From positions 66,346-130,345 of the forward strand of contig CAZIUL010000008.1 of the NCBI GenBank assembly GCA_964542475.1: a stretch of 64,000 nucleotides of DNA, read 5' to 3'. Positions within the stretch are counted from its first letter, which is position 1. Every line of letters starts with the position of its first letter. Below, in pieces: positions 31,971-41,876 of this stretch. Below the pieces are notes generated by a model. The model was given only the letters and a program-made list of their open reading frames with translations, made no database searches and was not told the DNA's origin. Source of the DNA: CAZIUL01 sp964542475. GTDB lineage: Bacteria; Planctomycetota; B15-G4; CAYZWU01. The translations under genes were made by a program, and so were the position numbers.

Positions 31971-34490
31971 TCAACGCACGTAACCTTGTGCTTTGAGCTC
32001 TTCCATGAGTTCCGGATCCATTACGTTCGTTTTTTCTTCCAGCGGAATCAACGATCCGGATATGGATTCGAGCTTTTTCCTGAACTCCGCGAGTGTCCGC
32101 TGGAAGTCTTCAAAGCGTGAAGAGCTGTACACAAGGTTGGTTTTTTCGCCCGGATCTGATGCGAGATCGTAGAACTCGTATTCGATATCACCGGTTTCCT
32201 TTCCGGAGCCGTTTCCAGGAGTGTAAATGATCTTCCAGTCGCCCGCGCGCAGGGTGTACTTGTTGGCCAGGTAGTCGATTTCCGAGAAGGCGACGCCAAA
32301 CCCGCCTCCGTACCTTCCTGCTGCGGGTTCGAACAGGCGGCACAGGCTGATGCCCTGGATGTCTTCGGGCACGGGGATGCCGAGAAACTCCAGGATAGTC
32401 GGCGCCACATCGATGAGCTCCACGATGTCAGGGACTTTGTGGCCGGCAACGCCGCCGGGCGGGCGGATTATGAGCGGAATATGAACGAGCTCCTCGTAAA
32501 CGCTGTGTCCGTGGTCGATACAGCCCCTGTCGAGTATCTCCTCGCCGTGGTCGGAGGTGATAATCAGCATGGTGTTTTTCATCATGTTCATCGATTTCAG
32601 GTCTTCGACGAGCCGCTTGATTCCGTCGTCTGCGATGCGTATGCCGGCCATGTAGCGGTTGTTCAGGCATGTTCTGTCCGCATCCGTGGCGCCTTCAAGG
32701 TTTTTCAGCCATTCGGTCCACTCGCCCGCGTTCTTGAAATCCCGGAGTTCGCTGTCCGATTCGGTTTCGAACCGCTTGATGTACTCCTTATCGTTGAACC
32801 CGTAGTGATGCACGGAATAGGTGTGGAAGAAAAGGAAGAACGGAAGGTTTTTGCCGGCATTCAGCCAGTTCAGGGTTCTGGAGTAGTTGCCGTGCCTGAG
32901 CGGTTCGCAGTCGAAGTAGGTGTCGAAACCTTCATCGAAGCCGAACGAGTGATGAACCAGGATCCCGCCGGTGTACGCGGCTGTAAGATATCCGGCCTTG
33001 GCGAGAACGGATGCGAGAAGCGGTGACCTCTCAGGATTGATCCTGTTCTTTACCTTGATGACCTTGTGGACCGAAGGGTACTGCCCCGAGAACAGGGAGA
33101 CATGCGCTGGAAGCGTGTAGGAAGCCTGGGTGATCGCCTTTTCGAACAAGATCGATTCGTTTGCCATGCTGTCGATGAACGGGCTGACACCAGCGGGATG
33201 GCTGCCACCGTACGCGCCGAGCTTGTCCGCGCGCAATGTATCGATGGAGACAAGGATGATGTTGGGGGGGGCGTTTTTTTTCACAGGCTGCGCAAGCGTG
33301 GGCGATCCCCATGCAAAAAGAGCATCGCCTGTACCGGTGCACGATCCTATCAGAAGCAGGGAAGCCTTCTCGTCCAGGGGAGGAATCGTTGCGCGCCCTT
33401 CCCTCCAACAAGAATAGAAGGCTGAAGGTTCGCCGATATCCACCCGTTCCCGGAAAAGAGGTGTTGTTCCTGATTCCGTCAAGAGCTCAACGGTCCATTC
33501 GGCCGTACGGCCGTGCCCCCTGCTGCCTGCCGCAGGAAGCGCCATTGCAAAGCGAAAGACGCGCTCTTTTCCCGGCTCGATCAACAGCTCGATGCCTCCT
33601 GTGCCGGAGCATACGAGCGCATCCCGGAGCTCCCCTCCGGCATCGAAACGGATGCAGGGCACTATTTCTTTACCGGATTCCTGTGCGGCTTCAAGGAGGA
33701 TAGCTGATGCGGTCTCCTGCAGGGTTGCGGTCCTTATCATGATCCTGTCCACGAGCACATCCGAGCCGTTTTTCAACGCTGTGCATGAAGGGTTGAACCC
33801 AACCGCGAGACTGAGTGTCTTTTCTTTTCCTTCGCCGGGAACGAACACCTGGTAGAGGTTCAGCCATCCATCGCTCGAGCCGGCTGTCTTCCAGTTGCAG
33901 TGTACCTTTATGAAATTGGCTGGAACCGCTGCGCTGATGCCGAGTTTTGCAGGCCGCTTGAGTTCAACTATCGCAAGAAGATCCTTGTACCGGTCCAGCT
34001 TTGCACCGTTTGGAAGCTTCATTCGCGCGCAGGCGGTCAACGGCTTTCTGAAGGGGAGGTCTACTATGCGGCCAATGTTCGGAATACCGCGCCTCAGGCA
34101 AAGCGCGCTCTTTGAGCTGCAACCGTTGTGCTCGATCGTTCTGAAGGCCGCAGGGTCGGCTTTTGTGCCGTCAGCGGTTCCCCAGGTTCCGATGTCAATG
34201 AATGTTTCATCGAGGAGCAGCTCTTTATTGAAGTTGAAGATTTTATGGCCCGTATTGAAAAGCCGGTCGGTCGCATCTCCTGTCCGTTTTTTCACAGGCG
34301 ACGATGCGAACCTCACAACAGGCGGGAGTATTCTTTGCGGGGCAGGATGTGTGTTTTCGTTGTGCCGATCGCACCCAACAACAGCCGTGAACAGGACCAG
34401 CGCCGAACAGAACGCGGCAAGAAGCGCAGCAGTCCCGAGCGCGGCGGTTGTGCCGGTTGGAGTTTCAGCAGGTGACTTTACTCTATTCAT
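31971..34490 (-). CDS. Large sulfatase-fold lipoprotein with Thr at the formylglycine position
   Basis: 839 residues. A probable lipoprotein signal (ALVLFTAVVGC) is followed by about 370 residues of beta-rich sequence without a known domain, then an alkaline-phosphatase-superfamily sulfatase domain: ILVSIDTLRADKLGAYG (metal Asp) near 412, ITSDHGEE and GHSVYEELVHIPL further on. The active-site stretch reads SYTLPAHVSLFSG near 461, where classical sulfatases have C/S-x-P-x-R; the nucleophile position is Thr and the Arg is His. It cannot make formylglycine there, so it is more likely a phosphohydrolase or phospho-group transferase than a true sulfatase. It is on one strand with the related gene upstream (34567-36420). 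Confidence 0.8.
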   Translation of the reverse strand: MNRVKSPAETPTGTTAALGTAALLAAFCSALVLFTAVVGCDRHNENTHPAPQRILPPVVRFASSPVKKRTGDATDRLFNTGHKIFNFNKELLLDETFIDIGTWGTADGTKADPAAFRTIEHNGCSSKSALCLRRGIPNIGRIVDLPFRKPLTACARMKLPNGAKLDRYKDLLAIVELKRPAKLGISAAVPANFIKVHCNWKTAGSSDGWLNLYQVFVPGEGKEKTLSLAVGFNPSCTALKNGSDVLVDRIMIRTATLQETASAILLEAAQESGKEIVPCIRFDAGGELRDALVCSGTGGIELLIEPGKERVFRFAMALPAAGSRGHGRTAEWTVELLTESGTTPLFRERVDIGEPSAFYSCWREGRATIPPLDEKASLLLIGSCTGTGDALFAWGSPTLAQPVKKNAPPNIILVSIDTLRADKLGAYGGSHPAGVSPFIDSMANESILFEKAITQASYTLPAHVSLFSGQYPSVHKVIKVKNRINPERSPLLASVLAKAGYLTAAYTGGILVHHSFGFDEGFDTYFDCEPLRHGNYSRTLNWLNAGKNLPFFLFFHTYSVHHYGFNDKEYIKRFETESDSELRDFKNAGEWTEWLKNLEGATDADRTCLNNRYMAGIRIADDGIKRLVEDLKSMNMMKNTMLIITSDHGEEILDRGCIDHGHSVYEELVHIPLIIRPPGGVAGHKVPDIVELIDVAPTILEFLGIPVPEDIQGISLCRLFEPAAGRYGGGFGVAFSEIDYLANKYTLRAGDWKIIYTPGNGSGKETGDIEYEFYDLASDPGEKTNLVYSSSRFEDFQRTLAEFRKKLESISGSLIPLEEKTNVMDPELMEELKAQGYVR

Positions 34491-34566
34491 CTTTCTTGAT
34501 GCCGCCTCGACTTATTATGGTTGTCTGGATCCGGCATGTTCTACGCTCGAAAAAACATGTCCTGTG

Positions 34567-36420
34567 TTACTGCGGGCTGATTTCGAACCCGCCTTTTGAC
34601 GCGCACCTATTGATGATGATATCCAGCGCCTTCACGCGCCATGCAGTCCACACACTCTTATCGGGATGTTGAACGAGGAACTTGTTGTAGCTGTCGAGGG
34701 CCTCGGTGTAAAGGCTCATGCACGGCCCCCTGGGGGGCATTTCATTTTCCGAAAGTTCGAACAGCCGCCTTTGCAGGAGATCACCCGCATTGAGCAGCGA
34801 ACGGTCGGTGACCGGAGGTTGTGGAAAGGACCGGGACGGCACATCTCTGCGCGGCAAAGACATATGCCCGGTTTCGGCAATACCGCCGTACCCGAGGCCG
34901 GCGAGCGCTTTCACTTTTTCGGGGTCGATTTCGTTTTTGAAGAAGAGCCCGGTTCCGTGTTTTTCTCCCCATGCAAAAGCGTCGGCGGAGATCCTGTCCG
35001 CGGCAGAACAGTAGCTTTCGAACAGCTTGCGGTCAATGAGCTGTGGAGCGTTGCTTTCGAGGTATGACCGGCTGAGATCAAAGAGCCGGTCTTCACGGGA
35101 GAAGAGCTCCAGTATGCCCAGGGGATCGTTTTCAAGGTCGTAGTAGATCTGTTGACCGCACAGAAAATATGGCTTTTCGGGAGAGTCGTAGCAAACCGGA
35201 TCCACCGGCTTCAAGATCCTCATCAGCGCGCTTCCATTCTCGTCGCGGCTCCCTTCTATGTACTTAACATCGTCCTGGATGAAATAGCGGTTCATTCCAG
35301 TGCCGGGGGAAAGGCCGTAGGCATGCTTCTTTTCCCATATGTTTTCATCAAGGCCGCTAAGCAGGTTTTGACCGTGCAGCGTGTTTTTTTCGTGCACGGG
35401 GATCCCAAGGCAGGACAAAACCGTGGGAACGATGTCCACGCTTTCCACGACATGACCGACACTTTTTCCGGCGTGGCGAGCCCCTGGAAACTTGATGAGA
35501 AGCGGAATGCGAACCTCCTCGTTGAAGAGGAAAACACCATGTCCGATGGTCAGTCCGTTTTCCATGAACGCCTCTCCGTGATCGGAGGTGACTATCACGA
35601 GAGCCTCGTCAAAGATCCCGAGCTCGTCAAGAAGGGAAAAAAGCTTGCCAAGCTCGCTGTCCGCATAGGCTATGCACCCGTCGTATGCATCCACCACCTC
35701 CTGAAGCGAGTCGAACCGGTCGAGCTCCTGGTAATGGTGATGGTTCAAAAACGACGGAATCGACAGGTCGATCTCAGGCAGGCCGCGGCCCGGTGCTTGA
35801 TCGCAAAAGCGCGTGGAGAACGGTTGGGGCGGCTTGTACGGCCCGTGGGTGTCGAACGTGTGGATGAACAGAAAAAACCTCTCTTTGGCGTGCTCCCTGA
35901 TCCAGGCGTGCAGGTCCGGTCCGAACCTGCGGAAGCCGTTGCAAGAGCCCTCTTCCGCTCGCTCGTCCCTGTACTCCGAAAAACCATTGTCGAACCCGTA
36001 GCATGCGGAAACCAGGCCGCCGTCCGTGAAAGCCGATGTGAAGTACCCGGTATCGCGGAGCATCTGGGCGAGCGTGCGCACGGATGGGGCGAGCGTCGCT
36101 GTTCTGGGTTCGCCGGTATCCGGATCATCAACGGCCGGGGAGAGCACTCCATGGGCCTCAGGATAGAGGCCGGTGAGCATGCTCATGTGCGACGGCAGCG
36201 TGTAGGGCGCCTGGGCATAGGCGGACTCGAAAAGCACGGCATTGATCCGAGCGAACTCGTCAAGACATGGCGAGGTCTTTCTTTTGTATCCATAGCAGCT
36301 TAGATGGTCGGGTCGCAGCGTGTCCAGAGAGATGAGAATCACCGGAACATGCTTGGAGCATCCAATGAAAACAGCAAGGAAAATGCAGAAGATGAAGATG
36401 ATACGTCCCAGCGTATTCAT
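34567..36420 (-). CDS. Sulfatase-fold lipoprotein with Thr nucleophile
   Basis: 617 residues from the ATG at 36420. A lipoprotein signal (FIFCIFLAVFIGC) leads into the sulfatase domain: LISLDTLRPDHLSCYGY near 30, YTLPSHMSMLTGLYPEAHG near 74, VTSDHGEAF, then GHGVFLFNEEVRIPLLI. Again Thr stands where the formylglycine Cys should be, with Ser-His after the Pro. After about residue 400 comes a helical C-terminal part ending in a Cys near the stop. It is the first gene of the minus set 36420-29911. The upstream 24 in-frame codons (to 36492) are left out because the signal peptide begins at 36420. Phospho-group chemistry on an envelope polymer is inferred. Confidence 0.8.
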   Translation of the reverse strand: MNTLGRIIFIFCIFLAVFIGCSKHVPVILISLDTLRPDHLSCYGYKRKTSPCLDEFARINAVLFESAYAQAPYTLPSHMSMLTGLYPEAHGVLSPAVDDPDTGEPRTATLAPSVRTLAQMLRDTGYFTSAFTDGGLVSACYGFDNGFSEYRDERAEEGSCNGFRRFGPDLHAWIREHAKERFFLFIHTFDTHGPYKPPQPFSTRFCDQAPGRGLPEIDLSIPSFLNHHHYQELDRFDSLQEVVDAYDGCIAYADSELGKLFSLLDELGIFDEALVIVTSDHGEAFMENGLTIGHGVFLFNEEVRIPLLIKFPGARHAGKSVGHVVESVDIVPTVLSCLGIPVHEKNTLHGQNLLSGLDENIWEKKHAYGLSPGTGMNRYFIQDDVKYIEGSRDENGSALMRILKPVDPVCYDSPEKPYFLCGQQIYYDLENDPLGILELFSREDRLFDLSRSYLESNAPQLIDRKLFESYCSAADRISADAFAWGEKHGTGLFFKNEIDPEKVKALAGLGYGGIAETGHMSLPRRDVPSRSFPQPPVTDRSLLNAGDLLQRRLFELSENEMPPRGPCMSLYTEALDSYNKFLVQHPDKSVWTAWRVKALDIIINRCASKGGFEISPQ

Positions 36421-36633
36421 ACCTTGATTAAGTCCTAATTTGTTAACAGCAACGAAATAACAGGCATTGCCCTGGCTCAGGTGCGTGTCCATTATAATCT
36501 ATGCGGGAACCATCACTTGGCAAAAGTAAACTTTTCGATTATGCTACGGAGTCCTCGGTCGGTTGCACTGTATCCTACACCAGGATTGCCAAGTACTATA
36601 TTATTTGTTTGAAATCGATTATCAGGACCTTTT

Positions 36634-38430
36634 ATGGACAAGACAAGGTATACAGCTGAAGGGGTGAGATCAGCCGCGCCAATGATTTTTGCGGTGGCTC
36701 GCGGCGAGAGAAGTTCACAGGGCATGCGGAGGAGGCTCTGTTCGCTGGCGGAACAGATGGAGTTCGATACGTTCTACGATTACAGCAGCCTCCAGCACGG
36801 CTCTATTATCCGCGTGCGTGATTGCGCACGGGTTTTCATGACCATGCTCAAAAAACGCTCCGAGGACCTGGCCGGGTTCAGCGTTGCCAAGGCCATACGC
36901 GACATCGCCTCTCAGAAGCCCCGCCTGGACCTGACTCCCGCTTTCTTCGCTGATCTGATGCATGTTCTCCTGGGTCTGCAGGGTCGAGGTCCGGGTTCAG
37001 CGCCTGTTGATGAGGCGCTCGAGCCAAGCATGCTGAGCGGCAGGGATGCGGCGATTGAGCGCTCCAAACAGCTTGACAACCTCTGGGACAGGGTTGACGG
37101 GCGCATGGCAGATTATCCACACGGTCTTTTGAACGATGTGGTCGAGGCACGAACAAAGAGACGGGGAAAGGTGATGCAGGCTCTTAACGCTTCAGAGGAA
37201 GACTGGAGCGACTGGAAGTGGCAGCTAAGGAACGTGATAAAGGATGCAGACACACTCGGGCGCTTCGTAAGCCTGGCTTCACGCGAGAAAGAAGGTGTGG
37301 AGGCGGCGTGCAGGATGAACATCCCTTTCGGGATCACCCCGTACTACCTGACTCTCATGGATGAAAGCCCCAGCGTGTTCGACCGTGCTGTCAGGGCCCA
37401 GGTTTTTCCTTCAACGGATTATGTCCGGCAAAGCGCCGGGGGGCGCTCGCGGAATGGGTCCGACATGGACTTCATGAAGGAGCGGGAGACCTCTCCGCAT
37501 GACCTTATCACCAGGCGGTATCCGGCGATCGTTGTATTTAAACCGTACAACACCTGCCCGCAGATCTGCGTCTATTGCCAGCGCAACTGGGAGATAGAAG
37601 GTGTGCTCGCGTCCGGGGCAATGGCTGGGGATGAGCAGGTCGAAAAGGCGATCCAGTGGCTGCGGGAGCATCCCGCGGTTCACGAGGTCCTGCTGACCGG
37701 TGGGGATCCCCTGTGCATGTCGGATTCGAAGCTGGATGAGATCCTGGGCATGATAGCTGATGTCCCGTCCATCGAGAGGATACGGATCGGATCGAGAACC
37801 TTGGCCACGATGCCTATGAGGATAACGGAAAACCTGGCCGGGATCCTCGGGCGTTACAGGGAGCCGGGTAAGCGGGAGATGGTCGTGGTTACTCACATAC
37901 AGCATCCTTACGAAGTGACGCCTGAAACATTGAAAGCTTCGGAGCTCATCCGGCAGCAGGGGATCCCGATCTACAACCAGCTCGTGTTTACCTTTTACAC
38001 ATCCAGGCGTTTCGAGGCCGCGGCGCTGCGACGCATACTGCGGCTTACAGGGATCTCGCCTTATTACACCTTCAGCACCAAGGGCAAGGAGGAAACCAGG
38101 GACTACCGGGTTCCGGTTGCCAGGCTGTTGCAGGAGCAGAAGGAGGAGTCGCGCCTTTTTCCGGGCATGGCCAGGACCGACGAGGCTGTGTACAACGTGC
38201 CCGGTATGGGCAAGAACTACCTCAGGGCCCGGCAGCACAGGAGCCTGCTTTCGATCCTGCCTGACGGCGCCCGTGTATACGAGTACCACCCGTGGGAAAA
38301 GAACATCTCAGGCACCGGCCCGCTCGAGACTTTCATAACGCGCGATGTTCCGATTCTCGAGTACCTAGATCGTCTGGATTCCATTGGTGAGATAGTGCAC
38401 GATTACCAGACGATATGGTACTACTATTGA
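36634..38430 (+). CDS. KamA-family radical SAM protein with long N-terminal extension
   Basis: 598 residues. The radical SAM core carries the Fe4S4 motif NTCPQICVYCQRNWE (C-x3-C-x2-C) near residue 308, then LLTGGDPL, IRIGSRTLATMPMRI and VVTHIQHPYEVT, all as in lysine 2,3-aminomutase (KamA/EpmB). KamA itself has about 416 residues; here about 270 extra N-terminal residues of helical sequence precede the core. The last 100 residues follow KamA loosely (PGMGKNYLRARQHRS). Whether it moves an amino group of lysine, or does other chemistry, cannot be told. It is divergent from the sulfatase-fold genes across a 213-bp gap and stands alone. Confidence 0.8.
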   Translation: MDKTRYTAEGVRSAAPMIFAVARGERSSQGMRRRLCSLAEQMEFDTFYDYSSLQHGSIIRVRDCARVFMTMLKKRSEDLAGFSVAKAIRDIASQKPRLDLTPAFFADLMHVLLGLQGRGPGSAPVDEALEPSMLSGRDAAIERSKQLDNLWDRVDGRMADYPHGLLNDVVEARTKRRGKVMQALNASEEDWSDWKWQLRNVIKDADTLGRFVSLASREKEGVEAACRMNIPFGITPYYLTLMDESPSVFDRAVRAQVFPSTDYVRQSAGGRSRNGSDMDFMKERETSPHDLITRRYPAIVVFKPYNTCPQICVYCQRNWEIEGVLASGAMAGDEQVEKAIQWLREHPAVHEVLLTGGDPLCMSDSKLDEILGMIADVPSIERIRIGSRTLATMPMRITENLAGILGRYREPGKREMVVVTHIQHPYEVTPETLKASELIRQQGIPIYNQLVFTFYTSRRFEAAALRRILRLTGISPYYTFSTKGKEETRDYRVPVARLLQEQKEESRLFPGMARTDEAVYNVPGMGKNYLRARQHRSLLSILPDGARVYEYHPWEKNISGTGPLETFITRDVPILEYLDRLDSIGEIVHDYQTIWYYY

Positions 38431-38522
38431 GTCGGTATCTCCAAGCCGGGGAGCGCCGGTCCGTAAGGTGTGGAGGGCCGGGTTCCTTCCCGACCGGAAG
38501 AGGACGGTATGGAGGGAAAGCA

Positions 38523-39638
38523 TCAGCCCGTTTTCAAAACATCGAGGATGCCTTCTTCGGGCAGGTCGGACGGCTTGATCCCGAACTCGGAGAGAAAACG
38601 TCCGCACACTGCTTCGTCAACAGGCCAGCCCATTACCTTCTTGCGGAAGAGTTGTGCGACCTGGTAGTCGAGAACCGGGGAGAACACTCCCATGAACATG
38701 CGGTTCGGCTGAGCGCTGCTGTTGCACATCGGTCCGTCTTCGCTTGCCCAAAGCGAGTCGATCAGGCAGAGCTGCTGCCTGGGGAACAGCACCTTTTTCT
38801 TCTTCGAATCCATCTCGCCGAGGATCAGCGGTGTCTTGTTAATGGCAAAGAGGTAGTCCGTGGCTCCGTCAACATGGGCATGCGGTCTCGGGTTGAACGT
38901 ACCGAGGTGGTTCTTCATGGACATGGTGAAATGGCCGAACTGGGGATAATGTCCCTTGCACATTGCGATGTTCACAACGATGTCGATCTTGCCTTCCACG
39001 AGGCTGCTCAAGCATTCGGCGGTTTTTTTGCCGTCCATCCAGGGCCTGCCAACAGGAGCTTTTCCTGAAAATCCGCCCCAAAGCGACATGATATTGCACC
39101 CGTCAGGGAGGCCGGCGAACGGTGTTTTTTTCAGCATGTCCTTGCCGTGGCACGAATCGTAGATAAAAATGTTACCCGCCTTGATTCCGATCTCTTTGTT
39201 TAGAACCTTGCAGATTTTGGCCATCACAGCGCTTCTGGTGTGCTGCTGTGCGATGTTATTTGTTTTCACGGCAACGGTCACATCGCCCCACGCCTTTTTA
39301 GCAGGCTTCAGGAAGATCGACTTCCACGCGTCCTTTGGGCGCTTTTCTTCCGTGAGGGCGCAGGCAAGGCGCTCGATGTTCGTTTCCACAGCCTCAGCTT
39401 TCACAAGCCCGTTCTGCACGCGCCAGGGAGAATCGGGCTCCTTACCCGTGGTCATACTCGGATCGTGAACACCTGCAACGCGAAAGGGATTCAGGTTTGG
39501 GTTGTACTCGAAACCTCCTTCGGAAGGATCGGCAGGACGGGGAACAAAGATCGTCGGCGACAGGCCCATGGATGCCGCCCCGGCCGCTGAAATCTTGATG
39601 AACGACCTTCTCGATACATTTTTGTTGTTTCTGTTCAT
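38523..39638 (-). CDS. DUF362 family protein with Tat signal
   Basis: 371 residues. The N-terminus has a twin-arginine signal (SRRSFIKI, then AAGAASMGL), so a folded, perhaps cofactor-bearing protein is exported. The body matches DUF362: VAVKTNNIAQQHTRSAV, DSCHGKDML, VNIAMCKGHYPQFGHF, TMSMKNHLGTFNPRPHAH. These are seen in proteins near ferredoxin-type enzymes, with no settled activity. GGGAGC 8 bp before the ATG at 39638 sets the start, and 13 upstream in-frame codons are discarded. It is divergent from the amidohydrolase gene and shares a 160-bp gap with it. Confidence 0.82.
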   Translation of the reverse strand: MNRNNKNVSRRSFIKISAAGAASMGLSPTIFVPRPADPSEGGFEYNPNLNPFRVAGVHDPSMTTGKEPDSPWRVQNGLVKAEAVETNIERLACALTEEKRPKDAWKSIFLKPAKKAWGDVTVAVKTNNIAQQHTRSAVMAKICKVLNKEIGIKAGNIFIYDSCHGKDMLKKTPFAGLPDGCNIMSLWGGFSGKAPVGRPWMDGKKTAECLSSLVEGKIDIVVNIAMCKGHYPQFGHFTMSMKNHLGTFNPRPHAHVDGATDYLFAINKTPLILGEMDSKKKKVLFPRQQLCLIDSLWASEDGPMCNSSAQPNRMFMGVFSPVLDYQVAQLFRKKVMGWPVDEAVCGRFLSEFGIKPSDLPEEGILDVLKTG

Positions 39639-39695
39639 TGTCGTGCTCCCTTGGAGTTTTGTTTTGTACTGCGGCAAGGGTCTTGCTCGATACGG

Positions 39696-39730
39696 TTATT
39701 CGTGCAAAATGATATGGAAAAAACGAATAA
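39696..39730. promoter_or_regulatory. 8-bp inverted repeat between divergent genes
   Basis: TTATTCGT (39696-39703) is the exact inverse of ACGAATAA (39723-39730), in the gap between the DUF362 and amidohydrolase genes. It could be an operator for one or both, or a chance hairpin. No regulator gene is next to it. Confidence 0.3.
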
Positions 39731-39798
39731 TGGTAAACAACAAACGGATCGATTTTGCTGCGTGCAACAGAGAAACATAGGTTGCGAAGGGAGTAATA

Positions 39799-41511
39799 AT
39801 GAAGGCGGCCATCCTTTGCGTGTTCGTGTTCAATGTTATCTTGGCGGCGTTCTGTGTCAACGGATGCGGCAAGAGGCAGGCCGAAGCCGAAAAGGCGGCG
39901 GACCTGGTGTTGAAGAACGGCATGGTTGAAACCCTGGACAACGCCCTTCCCAGGGTCACGGCGCTGGCTGTGAAAGGGGGGCTGATCGTTGCGAGGGGCG
40001 ACGAAACCGGGATCGGAGAATGGATCGGCAAGGAAACGCGGGTCATCGATCTTCATGGCTGCCTTGTGGTTCCTGGATTGATCGAAGCACACGCGCATCT
40101 TCTGAGCCTCGGCAGGACCAAGACGCAGATAGATCTGACAGGGACCAGGAGCGCTGAAGATATAGCTGCAATGGTCGAGAAAGCTGCGGCTGAAGCCGAT
40201 CCTGGCAAGTGGATCCTTGGGCGCGGCTGGGACCAGAACGACTGGGAGAAGAAAAGGTTTCCCGGTCACGCTCTCTTGACGGATGCGGCTCCGGAGAACC
40301 CGGTTTACCTCACCAGGATCGACGGACACGCTGCCTGGGTCAACATGTGTGCGATGGAACTTGCCGGGTTGAAAAGGGAATCCGGAGACCCGGACGGCGG
40401 AAAAATAATTCGTGACTCCGAAGGTGTGCCCACGGGCGTTCTCATTGACAATGCGGAGTCCCTTGTTTCAGGGAAGATACCGCCTCTGAGCAGGGATGAG
40501 ATGAAAAAAGCCGTTTTGGCTGGGCTGAAGAGCTCAGTGGAAAACGGCATTACCGGTTTTCATGATGCCGGTGCTGGAGCGGAAGTAATCTCCATCTACA
40601 GGGAGATCCTGGGGCAAGGCAAGCTGCCGCTAAGGCTGTACGTCATGCTGGCGAACGATGACGAGCTGGTGGCCGAATATTTTGAAAACGGCCCGTGTAT
40701 CGGGGAAGGGGGCGGGCTCTTGACGATCCGCGCGCTAAAACTTTTTGCTGACGGTGCACTTGGCTCGCGCGGTGCCGCGCTGCTCGATCCGTACACGGAC
40801 GATCCGGGCAACTCCGGGCTGATCGTAACAACGGAAGAAGAGATCTTCGATAGAGCTGAAAAGGCCCTGGCCGCGGGTTTCCAGGTTTGCACGCATGCCA
40901 TCGGGGACCGTGCGAACAGGATCGTTCTCAACGCTTATGAGAGGGCGTTGGAAGCCGTTCCGGATGCGACAGATGACCACCGTTTCCGCATCGAGCACGC
41001 CCAGATTCTGGACCGGTCGGACATTCCCCGGTTTGTCGGTTTAGGAGTGATCCCGTCCATGCAGCCCACGCACTGCACCTCGGACATGACGTGGGTGCAC
41101 ACCCGCCTGGGCAAGGAAAGAGCCGAGGAGGGCGCTTACGTGTGGAAGAAACTCCTTCACAGTGGGGCGCGCATTCCAGCGGGATCGGACGCGCCCGTTG
41201 AATCGATTAACCCGCTTCTCGGGTTCTATGCGGCTGTGACCCGGCAGGACAGGGATGGAAATCCTCCCGGGGGCTGGTATCCGGAGCAGAGGATGAGCAG
41301 GGAAGAGGCGCTCAGGGCTTTCACTATGGACGCTGCCTATGCAGCGTTCGAAGAGAAGAGCCGGGGATCGATAGAGAAGGGGAAGCTTGCCGATCTGACG
41401 GTCCTTGACCGCGATATCATGAAGGTGCCCGCTGACCAGATCCTAGAGACAAAAGTGGTGATGACAGTTACGGGTGGGGAGATCGTTTACAGCAGAGACA
41501 TTGCCGAGTAA
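39799..41511 (+). CDS. Amidohydrolase lipoprotein (YtcJ-like, amidohydrolase 3)
   Basis: 570 residues. A signal ending in VNGCGK suggests a lipoprotein outside the cytoplasm, which is unusual but not rare for this family. The metal-dependent hydrolase barrel has EAHAHLLSLG (HxH) near 98, GRGWDQNDW, the family phrase FADGALGSRGAALL, CTHAIGDRAN, IEHAQIL and GSDAPVESINPLLG. The composite C-terminal sheet ends with KLADLTVLDRDIM. YtcJ relatives hydrolyse N-acyl or imide bonds; the substrate is unknown. GAAGGGAG 5 bp before the ATG supports the start. Confidence 0.86.
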   Translation: MKAAILCVFVFNVILAAFCVNGCGKRQAEAEKAADLVLKNGMVETLDNALPRVTALAVKGGLIVARGDETGIGEWIGKETRVIDLHGCLVVPGLIEAHAHLLSLGRTKTQIDLTGTRSAEDIAAMVEKAAAEADPGKWILGRGWDQNDWEKKRFPGHALLTDAAPENPVYLTRIDGHAAWVNMCAMELAGLKRESGDPDGGKIIRDSEGVPTGVLIDNAESLVSGKIPPLSRDEMKKAVLAGLKSSVENGITGFHDAGAGAEVISIYREILGQGKLPLRLYVMLANDDELVAEYFENGPCIGEGGGLLTIRALKLFADGALGSRGAALLDPYTDDPGNSGLIVTTEEEIFDRAEKALAAGFQVCTHAIGDRANRIVLNAYERALEAVPDATDDHRFRIEHAQILDRSDIPRFVGLGVIPSMQPTHCTSDMTWVHTRLGKERAEEGAYVWKKLLHSGARIPAGSDAPVESINPLLGFYAAVTRQDRDGNPPGGWYPEQRMSREEALRAFTMDAAYAAFEEKSRGSIEKGKLADLTVLDRDIMKVPADQILETKVVMTVTGGEIVYSRDIAE

Positions 41512-41876
41512 TCCATGTCCATACGAGCTTTTCCTCTTCTTTCTTGTTCTTCTTCCAAAGCCTTCCTCCCCCTTCTTCTTGATTTATTCCGATTATCGGA
41601 TATTATTCTATAACATAGCTTTATTTGGATAGATGGAACAAGGTGGTTTGGAATTTTTCGGTTTGGTTTTCATAACACCTTTTCCGATAAAAAGTTTAAA
41701 TGATACCCGTGGTTGTTCAATATCATGGTCGGTGATCAATAAATCCGGTCAGGTTCAGGAAGTTCTTTTCTGAAAGAAGTTCAGAAAGTCGGCGCTCAAG
41801 CTCAAGATGAGCTCAGACACCATCATTCACAGCGAGGAAGTGCTTGATTTTTGAAACTTGTTAAAAACCCAGGGAT
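41512..41876. other. 365-bp gap before the RNase H gene
   Basis: It opens with a pyrimidine-rich run (41525-41580), then AT-rich DNA with a short palindrome CCGATTATCGG near 41600, and a CTGAAAGAAGTTCAG hairpin near 41772. No gene is visible on either strand, and no promoter stands out. Confidence 0.5.
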
